The notes below the pieces were generated by a model, which saw only the letters and a list, made by a program, of their open reading frames with translations, was not told where the DNA came from and made no database searches. DNA of 64,000 bases, taken from Allolobophora icterica (lineage: Eukaryota > Annelida > Clitellata > Crassiclitellata > Lumbricidae). Of the stretch, positions 45,901 to 55,833 are shown piece by piece. The DNA is taken from assembly GCA_963556255.1 (NCBI GenBank), contig OY744605.1:2626687-2690686 (forward strand), written 5' to 3'. The translations under genes were made by a program, and so were the position numbers. Within the stretch, counting starts at the first letter, position 1, and each line of letters starts with the position of its first letter.

Positions 45901-48204
45901 GATTTATGCTTATGGGGAGGGGGATAGAGTAGTGGTAACACTCATGGCCAGGAGAGCATAAGGGACGCGGATTGACTCCCGTAACCCCCCTCTAGGGCGG
46001 CACCTTGCATGGCTGCCAAACCGTGTGTTTAATTAAGATATTGATTGTACTTTCATGTGTCAATGTGATCTTACTGTGTCTGTCGGTTTGAAATAATAAA
46101 GAATATAATTATTATTAATTATTATTATTCTCAATTTTTCTTTCAGGGCGTTTCCCATCTTTCGCACCAGATGTCGCGTCCAACGACAACAACGCCAGAA
46201 CTGATCTACCAGAACGCCGCTGTTCTATCTGGGCGTGTCCACTGCCAGATGCAGTCAACCGTGACCTCTTCCACTCCACCGGCAGGCTCAACCGGTGCTG
46301 CCATATGTTTTGTCACCCCAGAAAAATCAGACACACCTTCAAGAAAGCAGCTTCCTGACAGCACAAAGGAATGGGTTTCATTTGAATTCGATGCAGGAGA
46401 AAAATCGTCTGAGAGCGTATCAGAAAGCAAACCAAACTCCAGAAAGAAAGATCCATTTGCCAACGATCCTTTCTTCAGCAAGACACCTGGAAGCGAAGAA
46501 AGCGGAGAAGTGGTCATCTGGTCACAAGTCGAAACGCACGCCAAGGCTACTTCGGCCGACGTGGGTCATGGTACGATAGTCGAACCAATTTACGGGTTTT
46601 TCGTGGAGCCGGACAAATTCGCCGACTTCTCGGGTTTCAAGGATGAGTCGACTGCCAGCAACGCCGCTTGGATTCCGATGCAAACAGGGGTTGGAGTTGA
46701 CCTTGAGGAGAATGCTGCTCGTGAGGGTGCTTTGGGTGCGACAGGACCGACCCTAGAAGCCTCCAGTGATCGAGAGAGTTCGTCGGATGCCGTTAGTTTC
46801 CCGTCTCCTGATGCCCCACCGCCTCCCCTACCCCAGAACACACCAGTGCTTCTTGACTACCAAGCGCCCGTTCCACCTCCTCGACCTGGGTCCAGCTGTG
46901 CCAGGTCGGACCCCTCTACGACCCAGGAGCATTCGATCGACAGGTGGGTTGACAGCATTCCACCGGCACTGCCCTCACGACCTTCTACCCTTGATAACCC
47001 ACTGGTCTTCTCGTCGGAAATCCCTCCGCCGCCGCCCCCACGGTCGGACCTGGCAACACTTTTGCCCACGCCTGGGGATGTTAATGTTAAAAGAATATAT
47101 GCAGAAGTTTCGCCATCTCCCCGAAAAACAAATGCCCCACGAGTGGATCACACCCAAGATCCATTTGCTGTGGCCATTTCAAAAAGGTCTACAAAGCCAG
47201 ACACTGCTGTTAGTCCGATGCCGGCTTCCGCGCCCACCCAGTCCACTCCGAAATATACGTCCAAGGGTCTACACGAGTTCCTCGGCCCCTCTCCGATTCC
47301 TCCACGGAAGGTCAGTATCCTAGAGGACTCCACCACAACCCTCTGCGACGAGAATGACCATTCATTCTCTCCATCATCGACCTCTCGCAACGGCACAGGC
47401 GAGTTCCATGATCCTTTCTCCGCCCTCGACCCGTTTACGGCAAAGGACTTTCGATCGGATCCGTTTGCGAGCATCTCCGACGTCCCGTCTTTGGGGAGCA
47501 TGACCTCCGACCCCTTCGGAAAACGGTTCTCCGCCGACTCGCAGTCGTTAAACAACCAGGGCGCGACTACAACAGACTCGATTTCCGACGCTTTCGACGA
47601 CGTCTTCTCCAGCCGCGACGAATCCGACGAAAAGACAGAGAACAGCTCGCGGTCGCCTGCCAGTCTGGGTTCAAACGAGCACCACAGAAATGGTGGCAGG
47701 GAAAAAGATATGACCGAGCACCATAGGGACAAAGCCCTGGGCAGCTTTAACACAACGGGATGCAACACCAAAGTCATTCACTCAACCACGACCGCAGTAA
47801 GTTACGGTTCGACGGACATTCATTCTGCCAATTTTCCCGGATCGAGCGCCGTCGAATTCTCCGGTCGACGCGCGGTCGACCCCTTCGAAAGTCACGCCAA
47901 GTCGAATTTCGACCCACAGTCGTCGTTCGACAGCGTCATGGACGACTTCGCTCGACGCTTTCCGCCTTTCGACGACAGCTGGGCGACGCTCGCAGCGGAA
48001 AATTCCGCTGGACACTCTGCGCAGTCGCAAGACGCTAATCCTGCAGACTCCCTTCAGCCCGTAGGTGGCGCCACTGCTGGGAAATCCCGGCTGAGCATTC
48101 CAAAGTCGTCCGATTCGTCGTCGAACAGCGAGATCGCTGAGGCGTTTGGTGATGATGGAAATTTTTCGTCGAGTCGAAGCGTAAAACAACAAATGAAGAG
48201 TTGA
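42879..48204 (+). CDS. Dab: Disabled (Dab) endocytic adaptor, six coding exons, 932 residues
   Basis: Coding exons 42879-42927, 43495-43712, 44569-44703, 45092-45196, 45435-45668 and 46147-48204 join with no frame break. Residues ~17-165 form the PTB domain: YRGKLIGVEDVQEPRGDKMCQ, INVSLDGIKIIDEKTE, HPVHRISFISRDASDSRAFG, then RDLFQVVFELKK, all landmark Dab strings in order. The N terminus is basic (KKSKAKK). The last exon (residues 248-932) is low in order, with eight DPF motifs (AP-2 alpha-ear ligands), proline-rich runs for SH3 or EVH1 partners, and acidic/aromatic stretches near the C terminus. Family role: binds NPxY tails of lipoprotein-type receptors and phosphoinositides, and links them to clathrin coats and signalling. 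Invertebrates usually have one Dab. No NPF motif is seen. Confidence 0.93.
43012..43270 (+). mobile_element. Fragment of a CR1/L2-type LINE in Dab intron
   Basis: Broken frames read RLDFCNAVLVNVPK, then YTARVIANLPKF and ETLHWLPVEDRIAVKVL, the usual C-terminal pattern of CR1/L2 reverse transcriptase (DYCNA...ARL...LHWLP...RI.FK). It has frame shifts and no tail. Confidence 0.75.
43310..43405. repeat. Minisatellite, ~12-bp unit
   Basis: Imperfect repeats of ATTGGACTAACT and TGGACCAA in Dab intron 1. Confidence 0.85.
43495..43712 (+). CDS. Dab: Dab coding exon 2, first half of PTB
   Basis: Acceptor ATCTTTTCAG, donor GAG/GTTGGT. Encodes VDRNDPVRFMDPGLSYRGK to IIDEKTE. Choosing this donor puts the next exon in phase and reproduces the spacing of the fly protein between KT and HPV. 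Confidence 0.92.
43796..44075. repeat. Minisatellite, ~30-bp unit, palindromic core
   Basis: About nine imperfect repeats around AAATTCAACCCA and TTGGGTT in the intron that splits the PTB domain. The core AACCCA/TGGGTT is self-complementary within the unit, so single strands could fold. Confidence 0.85.
44238..44376 (-). mobile_element. tRNA-derived SINE, family 2
   Basis: On the minus strand, B-box-like GGTTCGAGCC is followed by AAGTCCTTCACTCACAATTGCTCAGCG. It lies in Dab intron 2 between the two PTB exons. Confidence 0.7.
44569..44703 (+). CDS. Dab: Dab coding exon 3, second half of PTB
   Basis: Acceptor TGCTTATTTAG, donor GTG/GTATGT, 45 codons. Encodes GLVYFHPVHRISFISRD and SRAFGYVFG...HQFYGIKTEKV. 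Confidence 0.92.
45092..45196 (+). CDS. Dab: Dab coding exon 4, PTB C-terminal helix
   Basis: Acceptor GTGACGTAG, donor CGG/GTGAGT, 35 codons. Encodes AEGIVLCLRDLFQVVFELKK and a charged extension. Confidence 0.92.
45435..45668 (+). CDS. Dab: Dab coding exon 5, Ser-rich linker
   Basis: Acceptor TCTTCATCAG, donor CAG/GTACGA, 78 codons, no break. Ser/Pro-rich (SSSRSFSSPKPAS...). Little conserved in the family; kept because the phases fit and the frame is open throughout. Confidence 0.8.
45690..45765 (+). mobile_element. SINE family 2, 3' fragment
   Basis: AAGTCCTTTATTCACAATTGCTCAGCG and GATTGATGCTTGG match the 3' part of the SINE at 51083-51240. It lies in Dab intron 5. Confidence 0.6.
45914..46130 (+). 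mobile_element. tRNA-derived SINE, family 1 relative
   Basis: GTAGTGGTAACACTCATGG and B-box-like GGATTGACTCCCG, with AATAATAAAG and ATT repeats at the end. It sits just upstream of the last Dab acceptor, whose pyrimidine tract it nearly touches. Confidence 0.6.
46147..48204 (+). CDS. Dab: Dab last coding exon, DPF-rich tail
   Basis: Acceptor TTCTTTCAG, 685 codons to TGA at 48202. DPF occurs in KKDPFANDPFF, TQDPFAV, FHDPFSALDPFTAKD, RSDPFAS, TSDPFGK and VDPFES. Proline-rich runs are APPPPLP, PVPPPRPG, PPALPSRP and EIPPPPPPR. The C-terminal part has FDSVMDDFARRFPPFDDSW, a possible partner-binding helix. Confidence 0.92.
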   Translation, partial: GVSHLSHQMSRPTTTTPELIYQNAAVLSGRVHCQMQSTVTSSTPPAGSTGAAICFVTPEKSDTPSRKQLPDSTKEWVSFEFDAGEKSSESVSESKPNSRKKDPFANDPFFSKTPGSEESGEVVIWSQVETHAKATSADVGHGTIVEPIYGFFVEPDKFADFSGFKDESTASNAAWIPMQTGVGVDLEENAAREGALGATGPTLEASSDRESSSDAVSFPSPDAPPPPLPQNTPVLLDYQAPVPPPRPGSSCARSDPSTTQEHSIDRWVDSIPPALPSRPSTLDNPLVFSSEIPPPPPPRSDLATLLPTPGDVNVKRIYAEVSPSPRKTNAPRVDHTQDPFAVAISKRSTKPDTAVSPMPASAPTQSTPKYTSKGLHEFLGPSPIPPRKVSILEDSTTTLCDENDHSFSPSSTSRNGTGEFHDPFSALDPFTAKDFRSDPFASISDVPSLGSMTSDPFGKRFSADSQSLNNQGATTTDSISDAFDDVFSSRDESDEKTENSSRSPASLGSNEHHRNGGREKDMTEHHRDKALGSFNTTGCNTKVIHSTTTAVSYGSTDIHSANFPGSSAVEFSGRRAVDPFESHAKSNFDPQSSFDSVMDDFARRFPPFDDSWATLAAENSAGHSAQSQDANPADSLQPVGGATAGKSRLSIPKSSDSSSNSEIAEAFGDDGNFSSSRSVKQQMKS

Positions 48205-48559
48205 CGGCTGAGATGCACATTGGGTTTCTCCGATTCGATCTGGGTCACGCATCGAGAAAGTTTGTAAGGGTGTGCCAGTCGACGGTTCGCCACTTACCTG
48301 ACTGATTTGATTAAGTAATTAATTAACTACTGAACTGATTAGGTATTGTATGTGATTCCTGAGTAGTTGGTAAGTGTTATTGTCCCTGAAATTTGCAATG
48401 ATTAATTGGCGAGTGAGTCGCGCATGAGCGGTTGACATTCCCAGTGATCGGTGAGGCGTGTAAAGCATGTTTGTGTTATTCAGTGTATAGCTTTACAGAG
48501 CTGTTGATTATTTGACATCGAGATTGGGTGTGTGACAATTTTGACGTTGCTGAGCAGCA

Positions 48560-48935
48560 CATTGAGTGATTGATGTATTGATTGTTGCACTGTTTGATGG
48601 ATTGATTGATGGACTGGTTGATTGATGGATTGAATGATGGACTGACTGATCGATTTATGAATTAAATGATGGACTTGATTGATGGATTGATTGATTGATG
48701 GATTGATTGATTGATGGATTGACTGATTGATTGATCGATTTATGAATTAAATGATGAACTGATTGATTGATGGATTGACTGATTGATTGATTGATGGATT
48801 GATTGATTGATTGATTGGAGGACTGAATGATGTACTGATTGATCTATTGATTGATGGATTGAATGATGATTTGATTGATGTACTTTTGATGGATTGATTG
48901 ATGTTGTGATCGATTGATTGCTTGTATAAGTTATT
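48560..48935. repeat. Tetranucleotide-derived repeat (GATT/GATG)
   Basis: About 375 bp of TTGATTGATGGA-type repeats with ACTG and AATG variants, in the likely Dab 3' untranslated region. Confidence 0.9.
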
Positions 48936-50119
48936 TGTAATTGATGATTTTTATGTAAATGTCCTGGGTTGGTGAGCTGCCCAGACGAGTTGAAATAGCC
49001 AGTGAAGCAACTGCGTTATAAGCAACGAGTTTAAGATTTTATATTAATTCTTAAATCAATTTTGAATTCTTCGCAAGATGTATGACGATTTTGTAAAATG
49101 TATTTTGTTTCAGCAGAAAGCTGCAATATTTATGTGCGACTGGAAATGTTTCAGTCAACTATCCTGTCATTAATTTGGTTATTTTGTTTTGTTATCTGAA
49201 AGTGTTTGAGTCGCCAAGGGGTTAGCAGTGTGACCGGGAATTTCTTTGGAGGCAGCACCTTGCAGGTTCTCAGTTACGTTGTTACATGATACGAATACTT
49301 TACGTGGCTTCAACTCGTGCAATCGTTTACATACAATGGGCGTAGATTTGTATTGTTATGTGTGAGACGTTTGCGCGTTTCTCAATGTTATTGTCCTAGG
49401 CTTCCTGCTTTTTACTTTGGACTTTAGGCTTGCTTTCAAAAATACTTTTTAGGTGGACCATGGTTATAATGCTTGGTTTTGGTTTGCCATCGGTTGATGT
49501 CTTGCGCATACGACATCAGCTCGATAGAGGTTACTAATTAACAATGATGATGAAAATAATAATCATAGTAATAATAATAAAAATACATCATTATTCTTTA
49601 TCCAGCTGTGTTCAGGTTTTATTTCCCAGCTGGCATTTTTAAGAAACATTTTTCAGTTAGAAAAACATTTAACTGTTGAATAGTTTCAACAAAGGTCCAG
49701 AATTTACTTTGATATTGGTGAATAATTGTATAGAAGTGTGAACACTGATTATGTCACTGGCCACTAGAAAATGGTTCAGGATGGTACACTTCCCTAATCG
49801 ATCGGGTACAGTACTCTACCCCACCGACCGACAAGGTACAGTACTCTACCCCACCAACCGACCATGAACAGTACTTTACTCCACCGACTGCCCAGCAAAG
49901 TTACCTCCGTGGTCATGACTGTGTGCATTGATATACTGTTTCACCCATACAATTTGCTCCTGTCAAAGTCAGACCCTGCTAAAAGTCTGGTTCGAAACAA
50001 TTACTTCAGGTGATCAAGACTCCAACTGTGGCTTAAGGGATTGGTACCCTATTCACGTAGCCACACTGAGCCATCGTATCCAATACAGTGCACGATTTGA
50101 GTCATTCTCTCTGAATGGA

Positions 50120-50165
50120 GACCTTGAAAGGGCGCTATATAAATTTTATTGCTTGATTGATTCTT
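50120..50165 (+). mobile_element. LINE/SINE 3' tail
   Basis: GGGCGCTATATAAATTTTATT followed by GATTGATT, the same ending as the LINE at 59.2 kb (GTGGCGCTATATAAAT). The upstream ~140 bp may belong to it. Confidence 0.5.
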
Positions 50166-50317
50166 GCCAGTTGTTTGTAGTTTGAAACCTTACATATTAT
50201 GTGTATTTTTATATTCCTTTCCATTAGTTTATCTGGTCATTTTGCAGCAAGTTTCTGTGCATATAATCAGTGAAGCAATGTACAAATATGATGGAGAATC
50301 TGTTATTCCTGCTAGGA

Positions 50318-50788
50318 CAGAGGTGGGCAAACTACGGCCCGTGGGCCAGATCCGGCCCGCCAGCACTTTATCTAGCCCATACAATTCTTCAGAAAATTCA
50401 AAAAATCACAAAATTCTGACCGCGAGAAGTTTTGCTGATGTGGCAGTGCTTTCTTGCTTACTATTCCAGTCTCATGGTTTAACCCAGCCGATCTGCCCCA
50501 CTTCCATGCAGTCGCCATTTTAAACAAATCCAAGTAAAGGTCTGGGCTAACTGATCTAAACTTGAACTCAATACTGCAGATTGCAACCAATGCAATCACT
50601 CGGGGTTATGGGAAACTTGTTAATACATGTTCAAAGATGCATATATCTCACAGTCAAAGTATATTTAATTTTAAGTACGTAAACGATTTTCGTGTTAGTT
50701 ATTATTGAAAGTATAAAATTTGTTACCCAGCCCTCCGATTTTTTTTGGGTTTAATGTGGCCCAATGCGAAAAAAGTTTGCCCACCCCG
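50318..50788. mobile_element. hAT element, Charlie-like, 471 bp
   Basis: Ends CAGAGGTGGGCAAAC and GTTTGCCCACCCCG, with a perfect 8-bp target duplication TGCTAGGA (50310-50317, 50789-50796). The GGCCCG...GGCC-rich subterminal sequence is typical of hAT-Charlie elements. No intact transposase. Confidence 0.9.
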
Positions 50789-51758
50789 TGCTAGGATGAC
50801 GTCTCATTGAAGTCTTTTCCTGGTCAGTTCACTTGTCATACTTTGGTACCTCACCGTTAAAGCTTTTTATTAACTTTTGTGAAACTTATGTGAAACCTTT
50901 GTGAAACATATGGAACTTATGTGAAACTTATCACATTGTCTGTGACTGAGTTTTCAGTGTTTCTAATGAATTCGTTGAATTGTGCTTTCACCGTTTCCGA
51001 TTAGCTTATCAGAAACTGTGCTATCGGTGAAACAGCACAACTGAAACCCTCATTTGGGTTCAACACAATACTTTAAGTGCCATTATCTAATGACCAAGCA
51101 TCAATCGATGGTGCTGAGCATTTATGAATGAAGTACTTGCGTGAGGTCCCTATACAGTAACCATCTCCAGAAAGGAGGCTCGAACCTGTACTCTTCGTGC
51201 TACAAGCCAAGCACTTAACCAGTCAGCTACTGTGCCCCATAATCTTTTACAAATTTGAATCCTTGATGCTCGGCTTGAAAGACGTTGAATGAATCTCACT
51301 TTTCTTTGTGTCGTTCGAAGTCAAATCCTAGCTTTGCGTAGATGTTTTGGTTAAATCTCGTAGTCTTTGGAACAGTTTTAAGTGAAAAATCTCACTCACG
51401 TTTGAATACTTTGAGCAGCTTAATCTCGCTTTTCGCTTCCGATGGTAATGTTCTCTTTGTAAAAGAGATCGGACAAGAAATCTGATGTTTTTGAATCTTT
51501 TATAGATTTTGCCATTTTCTACGTACATGTTCTTATGTGTGTGTTGAAATGTATCTCCTGCAATAAGAAATTATCTAGAGCCAGTCACTAATTGCAGGTG
51601 ATGGGGTTTTGAATGTAGAAAGGCATTGCTTGTAGAGCCTTTGCTTCTGCTTTGAATTTCCCGTCGCAATCAGTGAGCCATATCTTTTGCGCTGCCAAGT
51701 TTTGTGCTTTTAATAATAATCTTTATACATCAAAATATTTCAGTGAGTGTCTTTTACG
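50789..51758. other. No gene seen
   Basis: AT-rich; holds one SINE (51083-51240) and a short GTGAAAC/TATG repeat near 50877-50930. Confidence 0.5.
51083..51240 (-). mobile_element. tRNA-derived SINE, family 2
   Basis: Minus strand: GGGGCACAGTAGCTGACTGG head, B-box GGTTCGAGCCTCC, GATGGTTACTG, then a tail ending CTCAGCACCATCGATTG. It is the best free-standing match to the relic inside the array. Confidence 0.75.
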
Positions 51759-51865
51759 ATGCATGTATATCTATGTATTATATATGTGTATATATAGGCA
51801 CATATAAATACATATGTAGGATACATGTACATATATATATGTATAAACATATATGTATATGCAAT
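51759..51865. repeat. TA/CATATG-rich simple repeat
   Basis: Alternating TATATG/CATATA sequence. Confidence 0.8.
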
Positions 51866-52650
51866 GTGCAGGATTGATGTGATGGGTGAGGCTTTGTTCT
51901 AGTTTGTTAAACTCTTTAGATTTAGGTCAATGTATTAACAGAAGCTTTCCTGCCCTCATTTTCACAGGGGGTCCATGTTGGACCCATATTCCCCCATGCT
52001 GGAATAAGCATTTGCCTTGAAAGTGTGTTGTTCCTGGTACACGTCTTATCTTTGGCCGGTGTTCATTCACAGTTGCCGGTCTATCCACCTGGAACTCTAC
52101 CTCCAATTTTCGCAACTTTCCCATGGAGAGACTGTCTTTCGCTCTAAACTGAAAACTTACCTCTTCTGTTCAAACTATGGTTCTTAATGGTTGCCTGACT
52201 TCAGTCTGCGCTTCCGAACTTTGTAGAGTTAAGAAGGGCATTATCAAATTACAGTTATGTTGTGTATGCTTTCCTAATGGGGCCCATGTGGGTCTCACCC
52301 AAGTTCATGGGGATGCTGGCAGGGTTGAAAACATATTTGACCATTTTGATACTAAAGCACCAGTCAGTATAATGCACAGTAAGATACATATGTTTGCATT
52401 GTATTGTGTACATAATACGTGTCAATGTATTTGTTGCATATGTACGTAATAGTCGGTGTGTACATATGCGGTGGTCTGTCCGGTAGTGCACCCGATTTGC
52501 ACTCCGATGATTGTGGGTTCAGGAGTGCAGAGTGGACGCCGCGTAAAAACAACCACGGAGAAGTTATTGGTGCACGTTTGTTTGCGCTTTAGATTCCGAT
52601 TTACTGACCTTTAGTGCATGTTAAGTGCAATAAGTAAATACTGTATTGAA
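51866..52650. other. No gene seen; CCTGCC...GGCAGG bounded segment
   Basis: A segment at 51947-52322 starts CCTGCC and ends GATGCTGGCAGG, with GGTCCATGTTGG and GGCCCATGTGGG inside; it resembles the palindromic element at 62528-62632. The rest holds short frames only. Confidence 0.35.
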
Positions 52651-53165
52651 TATATAGAATCTCTGGTACTTGTGTACTGTTAATGCATGGTATTTGTATA
52701 CTGTTAATTTACAGTAATTGCATACTTTTAACATATGGTACTTGTATACTGTTAAAGTATGGTACTTGTGCTGTTAACGTTTGGTAGTTGTGCTGTTAAC
52801 TGTGGTACTTGTATACTGTTGACGTAGATACTTGTGTACTGTTAATGTATGGTACTTGTGTACTGTTAGCATAATTATGGTAGTTGTTAATGTAGATACT
52901 TGTATCTGTTAACATATGGTACTTGTATACTGTTAAAGTACGGTGCTTGTGTGCTGTCAACATATGGTACTTGTATCTGTTAACATATGGTACTTGTTAA
53001 AGTACGGTGCTTGTGTGCTGTCAACATATGGTACTTGTATCTGTTAACATATGGTACTTGTTAAAGTACGGTGCTTGTGTGCTGTCAACATGTGGTAGTT
53101 GTATGCTGTTAACATAGATCTTTTGTACTGTTAACATGTATGGTACTTGTGTGATGTTGATGTTT
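52650..53165. repeat. Minisatellite, ~22-bp unit
   Basis: Over twenty imperfect repeats of TATGGTACTTGTATACTGTTAA-like sequence with small deletions, including a local higher-order repeat (three copies of a ~68-bp block with GTACGGTGCTTGTGTGCTG at 52937-53085). Confidence 0.9.
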
Positions 53166-54047
53166 GTATTTCTCGTGAGCTGTTCATGTGATCATATGTT
53201 CTTCATTTCTCAGCTTACAAAACAATTGCTCTTGTTATATGGAAAAGGAGTTTATTGAATCGAAAGGAGGTGTGCACTTAGTAAAGATGTTGGCTACAGG
53301 AGGGTTGGAATGATCAGATGGTGTAATCTTAAACCAGAAGTTCTGGTGTCATCGGCGCAATAGAAGTTACTAATGAACCTAGCCATAACCCTTTTTGAAA
53401 CTATTTGGGCTTTGAAAGTTGCTGAGTCCACATAGGCCCTACTTGTCTAGTTTGAATGGCGGCACAGCTTGAAATCATTGGACACTAGGTCCACATTTGG
53501 CACTCTGTTAAACTGTCGTATACCTAAATATGCAGAAGGATGGAGGGATTAAAGGGAGGAAAGAGGAAGAGAAAAAGGAGAGGAACCCTACCAGCATACC
53601 CACGGGGTCCGATATTTCCATGTTGTTTCCCTGTGTTGAGGCCCAAGAGCGAGAGAGGGAGAAATATATAATTTATTTATGAATTAAATATGATTTATGA
53701 TTTGACAATGACTGAATATAAAATATGTCATTTGTTGAAAGAAAACAAAATTGATGTTGTTTTTTTAATCTGCCGATTGTTTTGAATTGTTGTTTTTCCG
53801 TGAGATCTGTTTTTTGTTGACGTCACTCTTTCCTAGTCTTCTTTTTATTTTCCTACCAAAAAGACCTCATTACGGTCGCTTTGTATTGTTTTGATAAATT
53901 TATTCGTTACTAATAAAGTTTTTATGTGATTCTTTTCTTGTGTTGGTTTCTGACGTCTGTGGAAAGTGACTTTCAAGTTTAATTTGGAAATCGTTTCGTA
54001 ACTCAAGATGAACCGCCCCTCTTGACTTCTTTCTTGCGTTTGCCTGG
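53166..54047. other. No gene seen; candidate poly(A) site
   Basis: AATAAA at 53912-53917 is followed by a T- and GT-rich stretch (TTTTTATGTGATTC), a strong poly(A) context on the plus strand. It could end the Dab transcript. Confidence 0.4.
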
Positions 54048-54055
54048 GTCGGGAG

Positions 54056-54467
54056 CATAGGCGCCGACTTTTGCTTTTGTCTCTGGGTGCCAGTCAGGGG
54101 CGGATCCAGAAGGTTTATCAAAGTTTTAAAGGACCAACGGAACTTTTTTAGGAAATCATCTCAGAAAAAAACTGATGACTTTTTTTTAGTCATCCGTGTG
54201 TAAACTTAAGAAATTTTTTAATGGGGGCCATGGCCGGATTGCCCTCCTGGATCCGCCTCTGGTGCCAGTGCATATTTTAAGATAATTCTCTCCTAAAATT
54301 TGACGACTTTTTTAGGAATTCATCCCCCGAAAAAATGTGACGACCTTTTTTAGGAATACCCAAAAAAATTGAATTTAAGGTCCGAATTCTTCTGGGTCCC
54401 AGGCCCCCACTGAATTTTTTCTCTGGGTGCATTGGAACCCAAGGCCCCCAAGAAGTCGGCGCCTATG
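54056..54467. mobile_element. hAT-type element, 412 bp, carrying a nested insertion
   Basis: Ends CATAGGCGCCGACTT and AAGTCGGCGCCTATG with a perfect 8-bp target duplication GTCGGGAG (54048-54055, 54468-54475). CTCTGGGTGC occurs inside both ends. Confidence 0.92.
54095..54261. mobile_element. hAT-type MITE, 167 bp, nested in the above
   Basis: Ends CAGGGGCGGATCCAG and CTGGATCCGCCTCTG with a perfect 8-bp target duplication GTGCCAGT (54087-54094, 54262-54269). Its termini resemble those of the 1.5 kb element at 59807 (CAGTGGCGGATTTAG). Confidence 0.92.
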
Positions 54468-54967
54468 GTCGGGAGCACCTCGAGTGGGGCTCTATACAGA
54501 TTACTCTTATGTTACCCATATTCTACAAACCAGGGACAAATAGACAACCCTCTGACATGACGCCGCACTGGTGAATAAGCTGGTGCCTTGTGCTTAACTT
54601 TAGAGTAAAAAATCAGGAAATCAGCAATTTCAAGTTTGCGATTACGATGTTTCTGTCCTTAACCCCAAGGCCTTATGTGTTAACTGACAAAGCATGCCTT
54701 TGACATTGTGAACTGTACAATTGACTTGTCGCGATCCTCAGTGTGTAGTATGAATTGTTGAGAGATTAACTAAATCAAATACACACGATTTCATTCTAAC
54801 GCCTGCAGTTTTACTTCCCAGTTCAAATACAGTAAGACAGTTTAAAGAAAAGTGTACAGTTAACATGTGTATTTTAGGCACTGCTTAATCCCCAACCCTT
54901 TGTAAGTACTGGATGCGAAATTGGCTAAAAGCGATTTTAAATTCAAGCGAATGAAAGCGGGCAGCCT

Positions 54968-55833
54968 TTATTTATCGGCGACGTCTAAAGCAGAATGTGG
55001 TTGCTCAAGTGGGCGCCTGTAGCAACGTCGACTTTGGCGGTCGACCCCTTTCTGGAAAGTGGTCAAGATCCTCTTCCAAACCGACGATCCCTTGACTGTC
55101 GACAGCGCCTCATCCATTTCCGCTTTCATAGCAACCGGGTACTGCTGGGTACCCGAACAATGATGCGATATTAACTGACAGGTGGGCGTGGTGTGCGGTG
55201 AAGTTGCTTTTGGTTGACACGTGGGCGTGGCCTGTGTTTCTGTCGGTTTATATTGACTGATGGGCGTGGCTTGTGATCCAGATGACTTTGATTGACAAGT
55301 AGGCGTGGCTTGTAGTGCAGCGTCCGACACGTGATCGATGACGTTTGAAACTGATTGGCTTCTGCGTGAGACGAGCGTGAAGTTGTTACTGTGAGTGCTG
55401 CGTCGTGACGTCACCGATCCGTTCTCGAACATCCGGTTTTCGACCGGAAACGGCCCTTCGGTGCACCGGATATCCGGTTCGAGCGTGTGTAGGAGCAGGA
55501 CGTCTGAGGAGTCCGTCGGGTAAGGACACCCGATCTTGGAGTCGGTGAAGCTGAAGGCGTGGATGCCGCCGGAACTGGAGGCGATTTTGTTGATGCGTTT
55601 CTTTGGCGGGAGGCTGTTGGCAAGATGGCGGAGTAGGTGACGCAGGCCGTGCTTCGGTCTCGAGGGCGGAGTAGCAGGCAGACGGCATGGCTTTGAAGTG
55701 GCGGCGCCTTTGATGTCTGGCATCGCGGATGAAGAGCGGCGTCGTTTGATGATTTTGCTTACGTGGATTTTTGATTTGGCGGATGGATCGATCGGATCGA
55801 TCGGATCCGGAAGATAGTGCGAGAAATCTTCAC
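54968..55833 (-). CDS. Unrecognised gene, exon 2
   Basis: Encodes residues 68-355. Open frame with GC content above its surroundings. The repeat part is written in TGGGCGTGGC-type DNA repeats (55180-55320). Confidence 0.65.

Larger units (their letters stand above)
48205..50317. other. Region downstream of Dab, probably 3' untranslated
   Basis: No further coding exon seen. Contains a long GATT-type repeat, a poly(A) signal AATAAA at 49576-49581, a repeat segment at about 49470-49530 matching 42760-42830, and a LINE/SINE tail (GGCGCTATATAAAT at 50133). Whether the Dab transcript ends near 49.6 kb or near 53.9 kb (AATAAA at 53912-53917, followed by a T/GT-rich stretch) cannot be decided. Confidence 0.5.

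Noticed and set aside
47148..48252. Long minus-strand frames of 209 and 156 codons opposite the last Dab exon
   Set aside because: Shadows of the Ser/Asp/Pro-rich plus-strand frame, which is supported by splicing and motifs.
50372..50599. Minus-strand 75-codon frame inside the 50.3 kb hAT
   Set aside because: Too short, and no transposase motif (hAT dimerisation or DDE region) can be seen.
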